Both the position numbers and the translations under genes were made by a program. This document shows, one piece after another, positions 43,300 through 52,428 of a DNA stretch of 64,000 bases (positions within the stretch are counted from its first letter, which is position 1; the number at the start of each line of letters is the position of its first letter). The DNA lies in contig NZ_VFPM01000003.1 in the NCBI RefSeq assembly GCF_006716675.1, forward strand, positions 434,001 to 498,000, written 5' to 3'. Origin of the DNA: Humibacillus xanthopallidus. Lineage in GTDB: Bacteria; Actinomycetota; Actinomycetes; Actinomycetales; Dermatophilaceae. A model generated the notes under the pieces. It worked only from the letters and a program-made list of their open reading frames with translations, did no database searches and was not told where the DNA came from.

Positions 43300-44139
43300 A
43301 TGGTCGCAGCCCTCTCACCCAGCCGAGCCTCGGACTTCATGACCTGTCCGATGCTCTATCGCTTCAGGGTCATCGACAAGCTCCCCTCGCCGCCCACCCC
43401 GGCCACGGCGAGGGGCACGCTCGTGCACGCCGTGCTCGAGCGACTCTTCGACCTGCCCGCGACCGAGCGCACCATCGACGCGGCCGTCGGACTGGTGCCC
43501 CAGGAGTGGGAGCGGCTCGCTGCCGAGGAGCCCGCGATGCTCGACCTGTTGACCGAGCACGACGGCAGCACCGACGCCTGGTTCGCTGGTGCTCACGCGC
43601 TGCTCGAGACCTGGTTCGGGCTCGAGGACCCGACTCGTCTCGAGCCCGCGGAGCGCGAGCTCTATGTCGAGACCGAGATCGACGGCCTCGTGCTGCGCGG
43701 CTACGTCGACCGTCTCGACGTCGCCCCCGGCGGTGCCATGCGGGTGGTCGACTACAAGACGGGTCGCTCGCCCTCGGAGCACTTCGAGGCCAAGGCGCTC
43801 TTCCAGATGAAGTTCTACGCACTCGTCCTGTGGCGACTGCGCGGCGAGATCCCGCGACGGCTCCAGCTCGTCTACCTCGGCAACAGCGAGATCGTCGCCT
43901 ACGAGCCCGACGAGCAGGACCTGCTCGGCACCGAGCGCAAGGTCAAGGCGTTGTGGGCCGCCATCGAGCGCGCGGCGACGACCGGCGACTGGCGACCCAG
44001 CCCGAGCCGCCTCTGTGACTGGTGCGACCACAAGCCGCTTTGCCCGGCGTGGGGCGGCACACCTCCCCCGCTGCCCGACGACGCGGCCCGTCGCGCCGTC
44101 GACCCGACGGTCACCGGCCAGGTGGAGATCGACGACTGA
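43300..44139 (+). CDS. RecB-type PD-(D/E)XK nuclease with C-terminal iron-sulfur cysteines
   Basis: The 279-residue protein starts MVAALSPSRASDFMTCPMLYRFR, the Cas4/AddB-like N-terminus with the first cluster cysteine, has the catalytic DYK motif in VVDYKTGR and the following AKALFQMKFYALVL helix, and ends with CDWCDHKPLCPAW, supplying three more cysteines for a 4Fe-4S cluster. Such nucleases act in DNA end processing. The position next to trmI/arc and the protease follows other actinomycetes. Its partner helicase, if any, is not in the window. Confidence 0.9.
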   Translation: MVAALSPSRASDFMTCPMLYRFRVIDKLPSPPTPATARGTLVHAVLERLFDLPATERTIDAAVGLVPQEWERLAAEEPAMLDLLTEHDGSTDAWFAGAHALLETWFGLEDPTRLEPAERELYVETEIDGLVLRGYVDRLDVAPGGAMRVVDYKTGRSPSEHFEAKALFQMKFYALVLWRLRGEIPRRLQLVYLGNSEIVAYEPDEQDLLGTERKVKALWAAIERAATTGDWRPSPSRLCDWCDHKPLCPAWGGTPPPLPDDAARRAVDPTVTGQVEIDD

Positions 44140-44225
44140 CATCCGGCCCACAGCCACCCTTCGCTCAGAAATCTCCCAGAGCGGCCCGGCACCCTCGAGG
44201 TGGTTGCAGTCGGCAGCCGTTCGAT

Positions 44226-44244
44226 CCCGCGGTCGCCCCGCGGG
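44226..44244 (+). other. Hairpin just upstream of the asnB-like gene
   Basis: CCCGCGG pairs with CCGCGGG around a 5-base loop, ending 5 bases before the AAGGAGA ribosome site. It could affect translation; no regulator is known. Confidence 0.35.
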
Positions 44245-44263
44245 AAGCGAAGGAGAACGTGGC

Positions 44264-47110
44264 ATGTGCGGCATCGCTGGTTACATCGGCCTCGAGGCCG
44301 ACCCGGACCTCCTGCGACGGATGAACATCGCCCAACGGCATCGTGGGCCTGACGCCCACGGCACCTTCGTCGACCGCGCGGTCGGGCTGGCCCACCAGCG
44401 ACTGTCGGTCATCGACGCCGAGGGTGGTCGCCAACCGATGACGACCGGCGACGGCCGGTTCACGCTCGTCTACAACGGTGAGGTCTACAACTACCCAGAG
44501 CTCCGTGAGGAGCTCATCGCCCTCGGGCGCACCTTCCACACCGAGAGCGACACTGAGGTCGTCCTCCAGGCGTATGCCGAGTGGGGCGCGGACGCCTTCG
44601 ACAGGTTCAACGGGATGTTCGGCCTCGCCGTGTGGGACCGCGACGAGCAGACGCTCGTGCTCGCGCGCGACCACTTCGGCATCAAGCCGCTCTACCTGGC
44701 CCGGGTGCCCGGCGCCGCGCCCGACGACGACGACGCGTGGCTCTTCGCGAGTGAGATCCGGCCGCTGCTCGCAACCGGCCTGATCGAGGCGCGGCCCGAC
44801 GAGCAGACCCTCTACCGCTACCTGCGCTTCCGGATCCACGACGACGGCCGTGAGACCTTCTTCGACGGCATCGAGCGGCTGCTGCCGGGCGAGATGATGA
44901 CGATCGCGCCGGGCGGCGTCGAGCGTCGGCTGTTCACCTCGCTCCGCGAGGACCTGCTGTCAACCGTCCCGGCCCGGCCCCACTACGACCCGTCCATGGT
45001 TGTCGACTTCCGCGAGCGGCTGGTCCAGGCCGTCCGGATCCGCCTGCGCTCCGACGTCCCCGTGGGAACCTCCCTGTCCGGGGGCCTCGACAGCTCTGCC
45101 GTCGTCGCGCTCATCGACGAGCTGCTGCCCGAGGCGGCGGCGCGGTCGGTCGGGTCTGCGCAGAACACGTTCTCGGCCGTCTTCCGCGGCTACCGCAACG
45201 ACGAGGAGCGCTGGGTCGACGACGCGCTCGCCGGGCGTGAGTCACGGGTCAACGGGCACAAGGTGCGCCCCGGGTCGGCCGACCTCGTCGCCGACCTCAC
45301 CGACTTCGTCCGCACCCAGGAGGAGCCGGTCATCTCGTCGGGCCCCTACGCGCAGTATTGCGTCATGCGTGAGGCCAGCCGGCACGTCACCGTCATGCTC
45401 GACGGCCAGGGCGCCGACGAGCTGCTCGCCGGCTACGTGCCGCAGCTCGTCGTCCACCTGCGACGTCTCGTCGAGCAGGACCGCCGCGCCGGGCTGCGCG
45501 AGGTGGCGGCGCAGCGCGACGTGCTCGCCGGTCTGGCCCGCGGACGCGTCCGCGGGCGTCTTCTCGCGGCCTTGCCCACCCGGGGTCGCGGGGCGGTGAC
45601 CTCGCTGCTGCGGCCCACCTTCGTCGCAGCCCACCGGGAGCAGACGTATGCCGTGCCGACCACCACCCTGCGCGAACGCCTCGTGCACGACCTCTTCGAG
45701 GGGTCCCTCCCGGCCCTGCTGCGCTACGAGGACAAGAACGCGATGCGCTTCTCCCTCGAGGGACGCGTCCCCTTTCTCGACCTCGACCTCGTGCGTTTCG
45801 TCTTCGCCCAGCCGGACGACGCCGTCATCGGCGGTGGGTGGAACAAGCGGATGCTGCGCGACGCCGTCACCGACTTGCTCCCGGCGTCGATCACGCGGCG
45901 CCGCAACAAGATCGGGTTCACGACGCCCCAGAACGAGTGGTTCCACGAGCTGCGTGAGCAGATCTACGCCGTGTTCCTCTCCGAGTCGTTCGCGCGCCGC
46001 CCGTACTTCGACCGCACCGAGGTGCTCGGCGCCTTCGAGGCGTGGCTGAGCGGCACCGGTGGCCACGACTCGATGGTCTTCTGGCGCGTCCTCAACGTCG
46101 AGCTGTGGCTGCGCGAGTTCATCGACGCCCCCTCGGACCTGCCGCAGGCGGGGGCCGGGCGCGACCACCCCACCATGGAGGGCGGCCAGCACCCCGGCCC
46201 GCCGAGCTACCGAGCCAACCCCGGCAAGCAGATCGACCTCGTCCTCGAGGACGGAGGGACGGTGCGCCGCTACCCCGTGGCCACCTCTCGCGTGACGGAG
46301 GACGACGACCTCCACGCGACGGTGCTGCGTCACCTCGAGCCGTTCGTCGCAGGCCTCGCGGACGCCGGCGCCGAGCACCAGGCGATCCTGGGCCGGCCGT
46401 GGTACCTCTTCGTGTCGGAGAAGATCGTCGCGACCACCCAGCACCGGTCGCACTATCTGTGGGACATCGACGTCAAGCCCGCCGCACGCCTGCTCAGCAG
46501 GCACGTCACCCGCACCCCGGCCGGCATCGGGCTGGGCTCGCCCTTCACGATGCAGCTCGCGATCGACGAGGCCGGCCTCCCGCGGATCCTCTTCGCCTCG
46601 GCGGCTGCAGCGGCAGGTCGTCTCGTCGGCCGTCGTGGGCTCTTCTATGACCTCGTCGGCAGTGACGTGCGGGCCATCGACGGGCCGACGGAGTACTCCG
46701 TCCCGCCGGCCAACATGTCGGCCATGCTGGCGCCGGCCCATCCGGTCGCTGCCGCGACCGCGTTGTCCGCAGCGGTCAGGGCGGCACTGCCCGAGCCGTT
46801 CCGCTCTTCCTTCCGCGGCACGGTGGTCATCGACGCCAACGACCTCGGCTGCAACGTGCTCGGCACGGACGCGCCCGGGCCCTGGGCTCGCTTCGAGGAG
46901 ATGTTCTCCGACAACCCGCTGGGCCAGGGCACGGAGCAGACGCCCCTCGCCGTCGTCGCCGAGGTCGAGACGACCACGGAGGCCGGCACCTCCCCTGCAG
47001 CGACTCACCATCGGGCCGCGCAGCATGCGGTCGTGACGCATGCGCGCCGCACGCCGGCGGGGGGCGCCCGGACCCGGACGCCCGACCCGACGGCATACCT
47101 CAGGCGGTGA
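44264..47110 (+). CDS. Asparagine synthetase-like amidotransferase fused to a CofE-like domain
   Basis: The protein has 948 residues against about 650 for typical actinobacterial AsnB. Domain order: class II glutaminase starting MCGIAGYIG with nucleophile Cys2 (about 1-215); ATP-pyrophosphatase/synthetase domain with S272-GGLDSS PPi loop (about 235-620); then about 270 further residues (650-920) that resemble coenzyme F420-0:L-glutamate ligase (CofE): RPWYLFVSEKIVATTQ, GIGLGSPFTMQLAIDEAG, GTVVIDANDLGCNVLG, DNPLGQGTEQTPLAVV. The first part makes an amide from glutamine ammonia; the second may form glutamyl links. The C-terminal identity is from pattern memory. An AAGGAGA site precedes the ATG. 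It overlaps the convergent aminotransferase gene by 11 bases. Confidence 0.75.
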   Translation: MCGIAGYIGLEADPDLLRRMNIAQRHRGPDAHGTFVDRAVGLAHQRLSVIDAEGGRQPMTTGDGRFTLVYNGEVYNYPELREELIALGRTFHTESDTEVVLQAYAEWGADAFDRFNGMFGLAVWDRDEQTLVLARDHFGIKPLYLARVPGAAPDDDDAWLFASEIRPLLATGLIEARPDEQTLYRYLRFRIHDDGRETFFDGIERLLPGEMMTIAPGGVERRLFTSLREDLLSTVPARPHYDPSMVVDFRERLVQAVRIRLRSDVPVGTSLSGGLDSSAVVALIDELLPEAAARSVGSAQNTFSAVFRGYRNDEERWVDDALAGRESRVNGHKVRPGSADLVADLTDFVRTQEEPVISSGPYAQYCVMREASRHVTVMLDGQGADELLAGYVPQLVVHLRRLVEQDRRAGLREVAAQRDVLAGLARGRVRGRLLAALPTRGRGAVTSLLRPTFVAAHREQTYAVPTTTLRERLVHDLFEGSLPALLRYEDKNAMRFSLEGRVPFLDLDLVRFVFAQPDDAVIGGGWNKRMLRDAVTDLLPASITRRRNKIGFTTPQNEWFHELREQIYAVFLSESFARRPYFDRTEVLGAFEAWLSGTGGHDSMVFWRVLNVELWLREFIDAPSDLPQAGAGRDHPTMEGGQHPGPPSYRANPGKQIDLVLEDGGTVRRYPVATSRVTEDDDLHATVLRHLEPFVAGLADAGAEHQAILGRPWYLFVSEKIVATTQHRSHYLWDIDVKPAARLLSRHVTRTPAGIGLGSPFTMQLAIDEAGLPRILFASAAAAAGRLVGRRGLFYDLVGSDVRAIDGPTEYSVPPANMSAMLAPAHPVAAATALSAAVRAALPEPFRSSFRGTVVIDANDLGCNVLGTDAPGPWARFEEMFSDNPLGQGTEQTPLAVVAEVETTTEAGTSPAATHHRAAQHAVVTHARRTPAGGARTRTPDPTAYLRR

Positions 47111-48491
47111 ACTCGTCGGCGACGCTGAGGGCCTCGTCGAGGATGTCGAGGCCCGCACGCACCTCGTCCGGCGTCGTCGTGCACGGGGGCACGACGTGCG
47201 TCCGGTTGAAGTGGGTGAAGGGCCAGAGGCCGCGCTCCTTGCACGCCGCGGCGAAGGCGAGCATCGGCTTGGCCGCATCACCCGCGGCGTTGAAGGGCAC
47301 CAGCGGCTCGCGCGTCTCACGGTCGCGCACGAGCTCGAGCGCCCAGAAGACGCCGAGACCCCGCACGTCACCGACGCTGGGGTGCGTCGACGCCATCTCG
47401 CGCAGGCGGGGACCGATGACGTCCGTGCCGAGCAGGCGCGCGTTCTCGATGATGCCCTCCTCGTGGAAGGCGTTGATCGACGCGACCGCCGAGGCGCACG
47501 CCAACGGGTGGCCGGAGTAGGTCAGCCCACCGGGGAAGGCACGCTGGTCGAAGGTCGCGCGGATCTCGTCGGAGATGATGACACCGCCGAGGGGCACGTA
47601 GCCCGAGTTGACGCCCTTGGCGAAAGTGACGAGGTCCGGGCGGACGCCCCAGTGGTCGACGGCGAACCACTCACCGCAGCGGCCGAATCCGGCCATGACC
47701 TCGTCGGCGATGAGGACGATGCCGTGCTCGTCACACAGGTCGCGCACGCCCTGGAGGTAGCCGTCCGGAGGGACGAGGATGCCGTTGGTGCCGACGACCG
47801 TCTCGAGGATGATCGCCGCGATCGTGTGGGCGCCCTCGACCATGATCGTGTCGCGCAGGTGCTGCAGGGCACGGTCGCGCTCCTGCTCGTCGGTCTCGGA
47901 ATGGAAGGCCGAGCGATAGGTGTAGGGACCCCAGAAGTGGACGATGCCCGGCTGACCCGGTTCGGACGGCCACCGACGGGGGTCGCCGGTCAGGGTGATC
48001 GCCGCGGCCGTGGCGCCGTGGTAGCTGCGGTAGGTCGCCATGACCTTGTGCCGGCCGGTGTGCAGCCGCGCCATCCGGATGGCGTTCTCGTTGGCCTCGG
48101 CGCCTCCGTTGGTGAAGAAGACCGCCGACAGTCCGTCCGGCGCCACCTCCGTGATGAGCCGGGCGGCCTCGCTGCGGGCGTCGTTGGCGAAGGCCGGCTG
48201 GATCGTCGCGAGGCGGGCGGCCTGCTCCTGGATCGCGGCGACGACCTTCGGGTGGCCGTAGCCGATGTTGACGTTGACGAGCTGGCTGCTGAAGTCGAGG
48301 TAGCGCTTGTCCTGGTAGTCCCAGAAGTACGAGCCCTCGGCCCGGGCGATGGGCAGCGGGTCGATGAGCCCCTGGGCGGACCACGAGTGGAAGACGTGGT
48401 CGCGGTCGAGCGTGCGCACCTGCTGCTCGCTCATCGCGTCGAGCAGGCCCGCGACGACGGTGTGCTGGTCGAGGTCGGTCAGATCTGTCAT
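47100..48491 (-). CDS. Class III aminotransferase, omega-amino acid:pyruvate type
   Basis: The 463-residue PLP enzyme has the class III pattern: FFTNGGAEANENAIRMAR, ILIADEVMAGFGR-like (VLIADEVMAGFGRCGEWFA), and the PLP lysine K292 in TFAKGVNSGYVPLGG. The segment RSYHGATAAAITLTGDPRRW resembles the taurine:pyruvate and beta-alanine:pyruvate branch. Next to it is methylmalonate-semialdehyde dehydrogenase, so beta-alanine, 3-aminoisobutyrate or taurine are likely substrates, the semialdehyde product passing to the dehydrogenase. It starts 19 bases after that gene's stop. Confidence 0.85.
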   Translation of the reverse strand: MTDLTDLDQHTVVAGLLDAMSEQQVRTLDRDHVFHSWSAQGLIDPLPIARAEGSYFWDYQDKRYLDFSSQLVNVNIGYGHPKVVAAIQEQAARLATIQPAFANDARSEAARLITEVAPDGLSAVFFTNGGAEANENAIRMARLHTGRHKVMATYRSYHGATAAAITLTGDPRRWPSEPGQPGIVHFWGPYTYRSAFHSETDEQERDRALQHLRDTIMVEGAHTIAAIILETVVGTNGILVPPDGYLQGVRDLCDEHGIVLIADEVMAGFGRCGEWFAVDHWGVRPDLVTFAKGVNSGYVPLGGVIISDEIRATFDQRAFPGGLTYSGHPLACASAVASINAFHEEGIIENARLLGTDVIGPRLREMASTHPSVGDVRGLGVFWALELVRDRETREPLVPFNAAGDAAKPMLAFAAACKERGLWPFTHFNRTHVVPPCTTTPDEVRAGLDILDEALSVADEFTA

Positions 48492-48510
48492 GGCGGGATC
48501 CTTCTCTCTC

Positions 48511-50013
48511 TCAGCGGGTTCGGGGGAAGCCGAGGTCGACGGTCGACGTGGCTGGGTCGGGCCAGCGTTGTGTCACGACCTTGCCACGGGTGAAGAAGTT
48601 GATGCCCTCGGGGCCGTACATGTGGGTGTCACCGAAGAGCGAGTCCTTCCAGCCGCCGAAGGAGTAGTAGGCCACCGGCACGGGGATGGGCACGTTGATG
48701 CCGACCATGCCCACCTCGACCTCGTTCTGGAAGCGGCGGGCCGCGCCGCCGTCGCGGGTGAAGATGGCGGTGCCGTTGGCATACCGGTTGCGGTTGATGA
48801 GGGCGAGGCCCTCGTCGTACGTCGCGACGCGCACGACGGACAGCACCGGGCCGAAGATCTCGTCGCGGTAGACGGTCATGTCGGGCGTCACGTCGTCGAG
48901 CAGGGTCATGCCGAGGAAGAAGCCCTCCTCGGGAACCTGCTGCTCACGGCCGTCGACGACGACGGTGGCGCCCGCCGCGGCACCGGCGGCGACGTAGCCG
49001 GCGACCTTGTCACGGTGCTCGCGGGTGATGAGCGGACCCATGTCGGTGCCCGCGGCGGCGCCGGGGCCGACGGTGAGCTTCGGCAGTCGAGAGCTGATGG
49101 CGCTGACGAGGTCGTCGCCGACGTCACCGACCGCGACGGCGACCGAGAGGGCCATGCACCGCTCGCCCGCGGCGCCGTAGGCCGCCGAGACGATGGCGTC
49201 GGCCGCCATGTCGATGTCGGCGTCGGGCAGGACGAGTGCGTGGTTCTTCGCGCCGCCCAGGGCCTGGACGCGCTTGCCGTTCGCGGTGCCGCGCTCGTAG
49301 ATGTACTTGGCGATCGGCGTGGAGCCGACGAAGCTCACGGCGGCGATGTCGTCGTGGTCGAGCAGCGCGTCGACGGCCTCCTTGTCGCCGTGCAGGACGG
49401 TGAAGACGCCGTCGGGCAGGCCGGCCTCCTTCCAGAGCTCGGCGAGGAAGAGTGAGGCGGAGGGGTCCTTCTCGCTCGGCTTGAGCACGAAGGCGTTGCC
49501 GCAGGCGATGGCGTTGGCGCACATCCAGAGGGGCACCATGACGGGGAAGTTGAACGGCGTGATGCCGGCGACGACACCGAGCGGCTGACGGATGCTGTAG
49601 ACGTCGACGCCGCTCGCGGCCTGCTCGGAGAAGCCGCCCTTGAGCAGCTGGGGAACTCCGGTCGCGAACTCGACGTTCTCGAGGCCCCGCGCGATCTCAC
49701 CAGCCGCGTCAGAGAGCACCTTGCCGTGCTCGGCCGTGACGATGGCGGCGAGCTCGTCGCTGCGCGAGTGCAGCAGCTCGCGGAAGGCGAAGAGCACTGC
49801 CGCGCGCTTCGACAGCGAGCTCGCCCGCCACTCCCGCCCGGCGGCAACGGCCGTCTTCAGGGCCTCGTCGATCTCTCCGGCGGAGGCGAGCGCGACCTCT
49901 CCGGTCTGCCGGCCGGTCGCGGGGTCGTGGACGGGCGCCGTGCGTCCTGACGTGCCGGGCACGCGGGCTCCGGAGATCCAGTGGTCGATGGCCGTGACGT
50001 GAGAGGTGGTCAT
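48511..50013 (-). CDS. mmsA: CoA-acylating methylmalonate-semialdehyde dehydrogenase
   Basis: The 500-residue aldehyde dehydrogenase has the MMSDH catalytic motif GERCMALS (Cys286), PFNFPVMVPLWMCANAIACGN, and HMYGPEGINFFTRGKVVTQRW, which distinguish it from ordinary ALDH. It converts methylmalonate or malonate semialdehyde to propionyl- or acetyl-CoA with CO2 release. It is the first gene of a two-gene unit with the aminotransferase, so beta-amino acid or valine catabolism is likely. The ATG at 50013 is 6 bases past a TAATCT -10 box. Confidence 0.95.
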   Translation of the reverse strand: MTTSHVTAIDHWISGARVPGTSGRTAPVHDPATGRQTGEVALASAGEIDEALKTAVAAGREWRASSLSKRAAVLFAFRELLHSRSDELAAIVTAEHGKVLSDAAGEIARGLENVEFATGVPQLLKGGFSEQAASGVDVYSIRQPLGVVAGITPFNFPVMVPLWMCANAIACGNAFVLKPSEKDPSASLFLAELWKEAGLPDGVFTVLHGDKEAVDALLDHDDIAAVSFVGSTPIAKYIYERGTANGKRVQALGGAKNHALVLPDADIDMAADAIVSAAYGAAGERCMALSVAVAVGDVGDDLVSAISSRLPKLTVGPGAAAGTDMGPLITREHRDKVAGYVAAGAAAGATVVVDGREQQVPEEGFFLGMTLLDDVTPDMTVYRDEIFGPVLSVVRVATYDEGLALINRNRYANGTAIFTRDGGAARRFQNEVEVGMVGINVPIPVPVAYYSFGGWKDSLFGDTHMYGPEGINFFTRGKVVTQRWPDPATSTVDLGFPRTR

Positions 50014-50019
50014 GGTCGA

Positions 50020-50048
50020 AGATTACGTCACACCCCTATGCCACACAA
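50020..50048 (-). promoter_or_regulatory. Leaderless mmsA promoter
   Basis: On the minus strand TTGTGT (50043-50048), a 17-base spacer and TAATCT (50020-50025) precede the ATG by 6 bases. It overlaps the promoter of the divergent regulator gene. Confidence 0.55.
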
Positions 50049-50066
50049 AGATTCTATTGCTATGGT
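50038..50066 (+). promoter_or_regulatory. Leaderless promoter of the MocR-family gene
   Basis: ATGCCA (50038-50043), a 17-base spacer and TATGGT (50061-50066) lie 6 bases before the GTG at 50073. The -35 region shares bases 50038-50048 with the opposing mmsA promoter, so both cannot be used at once. Two CTATG copies (50036 and 50059) may belong to the regulator's binding site. Confidence 0.5.
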
Positions 50067-50072
50067 GCAAAT

Positions 50073-51425
50073 GTGCGCAGCCTCATCTCCGCGCTCGAGG
50101 AGCGCCTCGACGCACCGACCGCCAAGGGCCTGGCCCAGGCGGTCTCGCGTGCCATCCGCGACGGCGAGCTGGCCGCCGGCGACCAGCTGCCCCCGATCCG
50201 GCGGCTCGCCGAGGAGCTGATGATCTCGCCGACGACGGTGAGCTCTGCCTGGCAGCTGCTCGCCCGTTCTGGCACGATCCGCTCCGACGGTCGGCGGGGC
50301 ACGACCGTCGCTCCTACCGGGCGAGGCGGGGAGCGCTACTCCCGGGCGCTGCACCACGACTCGGACGTCGCTCTCGACCTCTCGACGGGAGTGCCCGACC
50401 CCGACCTGCTGCCCGCGCTCGCGCCGGTGCTCGCGCGGCTGCCCGGACGCTCGACGCCGACGAGCTACCTCGATGACCCCGTGCTGCCGCGGTTGCGTGA
50501 GGTCCTCGCGCGCGACTGGCCGTATGACGCGGACGACATCGTCGTCGTCGACGGCGCGATGGATGCCTTGGACCTCATCAGCCGCACCCTCCTGCGACCC
50601 GGAGACACCGTCCTCGTCGAGAGTCCCGGCTTCCCTCCGATGCTCGACCTGCTCGAGCACCGGGGGGTCGAGATCGTGGGGGTCCCGCTCACGGAGACCG
50701 GTCTCGACCTCGACGTGGTCGAGGCAGCGCTCTCGCGCCGCCCCGCGGCGCTCTTCCTGCAGCCGCGTGGGCAGAACCCCACCGGAATCTCGATGACGCC
50801 GACCCGCGCCCGCCGCCTCGCCCTCCTCCTGGGAGGGCATGACGTCGTCGTCGTCGAGGACGACTCGAGCGGCCCCATCTCGTCGTCGACACCGATCAGC
50901 CTCGGGGCGTGGATCCCCGACCAGGTGCTGCACATCCGCAGCTACAGCAAGTCGCACGGTCCCGACCTGCGCCTCGCCGCGGTCAGCGGGCCCGAGGCCC
51001 TCCTGTCCCCCGTGCGCCATGCTCGCGCCCTGGGTCAGGGCTGGTCGAGCCGTCTGCTCCAGCACGTGCTCGCCGCGCTGCTCGAGGACCCTGACGCCGT
51101 CCGCGAGGTGAGCAGGGCGCGCGCGGAGTACGCCCGTCGCCGCGACCTGGTCGTCAGCCGGTTGCGCGCCCTCGACGTGGAGGTGCCCGGCACCGACGGG
51201 CTCAACATCTGGGTCGCCGTGCGCGACGAGGCCGCCGCCGTCCTGCGCCTCGCGAGCCAGGGCATCGCGGTCACCCCCGGTTCGCCCTTCGCGGTCGAGC
51301 CCCGACCGGGGCCGGAGGGTCACGTGCGGGTGACGACCGGGCTCGTCCGCGACGAGCACGAGGCCCTCGCCGAACGCATCGCCGACGCCTCCCGCGCAGG
51401 CGCCTGGGCCGCCCAGCAGCGCTGA
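50073..51425 (+). CDS. MocR/PdxR-type regulator: GntR helix-turn-helix plus aminotransferase fold
   Basis: The 450-residue fusion has a GntR winged helix (LPPIRRLAEELMISPTTVSSAW) and a class I aminotransferase-like effector domain that binds PLP; Lys293 in IRSYSKSHGPDLRLA is the PLP lysine, and LQPRGQNPTGISM and VVVEDDSSG fit the fold. Such proteins are regulators rather than enzymes. It is divergent from the mmsA-aminotransferase unit and shares its promoter region, so it probably controls that unit in response to an amino acid or PLP. The start is a GTG. Confidence 0.9.
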   Translation: MRSLISALEERLDAPTAKGLAQAVSRAIRDGELAAGDQLPPIRRLAEELMISPTTVSSAWQLLARSGTIRSDGRRGTTVAPTGRGGERYSRALHHDSDVALDLSTGVPDPDLLPALAPVLARLPGRSTPTSYLDDPVLPRLREVLARDWPYDADDIVVVDGAMDALDLISRTLLRPGDTVLVESPGFPPMLDLLEHRGVEIVGVPLTETGLDLDVVEAALSRRPAALFLQPRGQNPTGISMTPTRARRLALLLGGHDVVVVEDDSSGPISSSTPISLGAWIPDQVLHIRSYSKSHGPDLRLAAVSGPEALLSPVRHARALGQGWSSRLLQHVLAALLEDPDAVREVSRARAEYARRRDLVVSRLRALDVEVPGTDGLNIWVAVRDEAAAVLRLASQGIAVTPGSPFAVEPRPGPEGHVRVTTGLVRDEHEALAERIADASRAGAWAAQQR

Positions 51426-51467
51426 CTCCCGAGCCCGGACGACCCCGACGGCGACCGGCCGAGCCGC

Positions 51468-52427
51468 TCAGCCGACGGTGATGGCGTCGAGCCGCTCCTT
51501 GATGAACTCCCCCGACACGACGGGTTCGAGGCCACCGACCCGCCCGACCGGCGGCTCGAGCGGGGTGACGACGGTGTCGTGGTCGGCCTCGTAGAAGTAG
51601 ACGAGCGACACGAGATCCTCGTCGGGGTGAGCCTGCTGCGGCGGTAGCACGCGGTGGCGGTTCGACCTCCAACGGCCCCCGCTCCACCGCTCGAGGAGGT
51701 CGCCGGTGTTGATCGTCAGCGCCTCGGGATCCCAGGGCGCGTCCTCCCACCCGTCCTGCTCGGTCCACACCTGAAGCCCCCCGGCGCCCGGCTCGCGGTC
51801 GAGGATCGTCACGGTGCCGAAGTCGGTGTGCGGCCCGATGCGGAACTGCCCCTCGGCCGCCTCGCCGACGTGCACGAGCGGCGGGTACCAGTTGAGGTTG
51901 AGGGTTTAGGTGGAGTGGCCGGTGTGGCGCGTGAAGAGGTCCTCGTCCCCGAGCGCAGCTCCGCAGATGCGCAGCAGCTCGTCGGCGAGGACCCGCATCC
52001 GGACGAGATAGTCCTCGACGACAGCCCGCAGCTCGGCGACCTCGTGGGGCCAGACGTTGTCGGGGAACCAGTAGCCGTCGACTTCGGCGTCGCCCGTCTT
52101 GTCGTCGGCCCCGACGGCGAAGGTCTCCTTCAGGTCGGGCGGCGTCTGCGTGCCCTCCGAGTAGGCGTTCGCCTCCACCCCGGGAGGCAACCATCCGCGC
52201 CCGGCGATGGTGACGGCATACGCCTGCTTGAGCTCCTCGGGGAGCGCGAAGAAGGCCCGCGCCTGCGAGCGCACCTGTGCTGCAACGTCTCTCGGCACAC
52301 CGTGCCCGGTGATGAGCATGAAGCCCACCGAGCTGAGGGCGTCGTCGACCGCGGCGACGACAGCGGCGCGATCGGAGGCCGAGCCGCTCCACCACGGACC
52401 GATGTCGATGACCGGCACGTGGCCCAT
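51468..52427 (-). pseudogene. Isopenicillin-N-synthase-like 2OG/Fe(II) oxygenase, in-frame stop
   Basis: One reading frame runs from ATG 52427 to TGA 51468 but is cut by TAA at 51906-51908. The N-part (about 173 residues) begins MGHVPVIDIGPWW and contains SVGFMLITGHGVP; after the stop the frame resumes TLNLNWYPPLVHVGEAAEGQ and includes the iron ligands H and D of GPHTDFG and H of RSNRHRVLPP. Homologues keep this stretch unbroken, so a single base change is the likely cause; TAC or TAT to TAA would do it. It could be a real loss or a sequencing error. It is last in the nucleobase permease-deaminase-oxygenase run, separated from the deaminase by 1 base, and its family includes thymine/pyrimidine oxygenases. 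Confidence 0.85.
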
Positions 52428-52428
52428 G

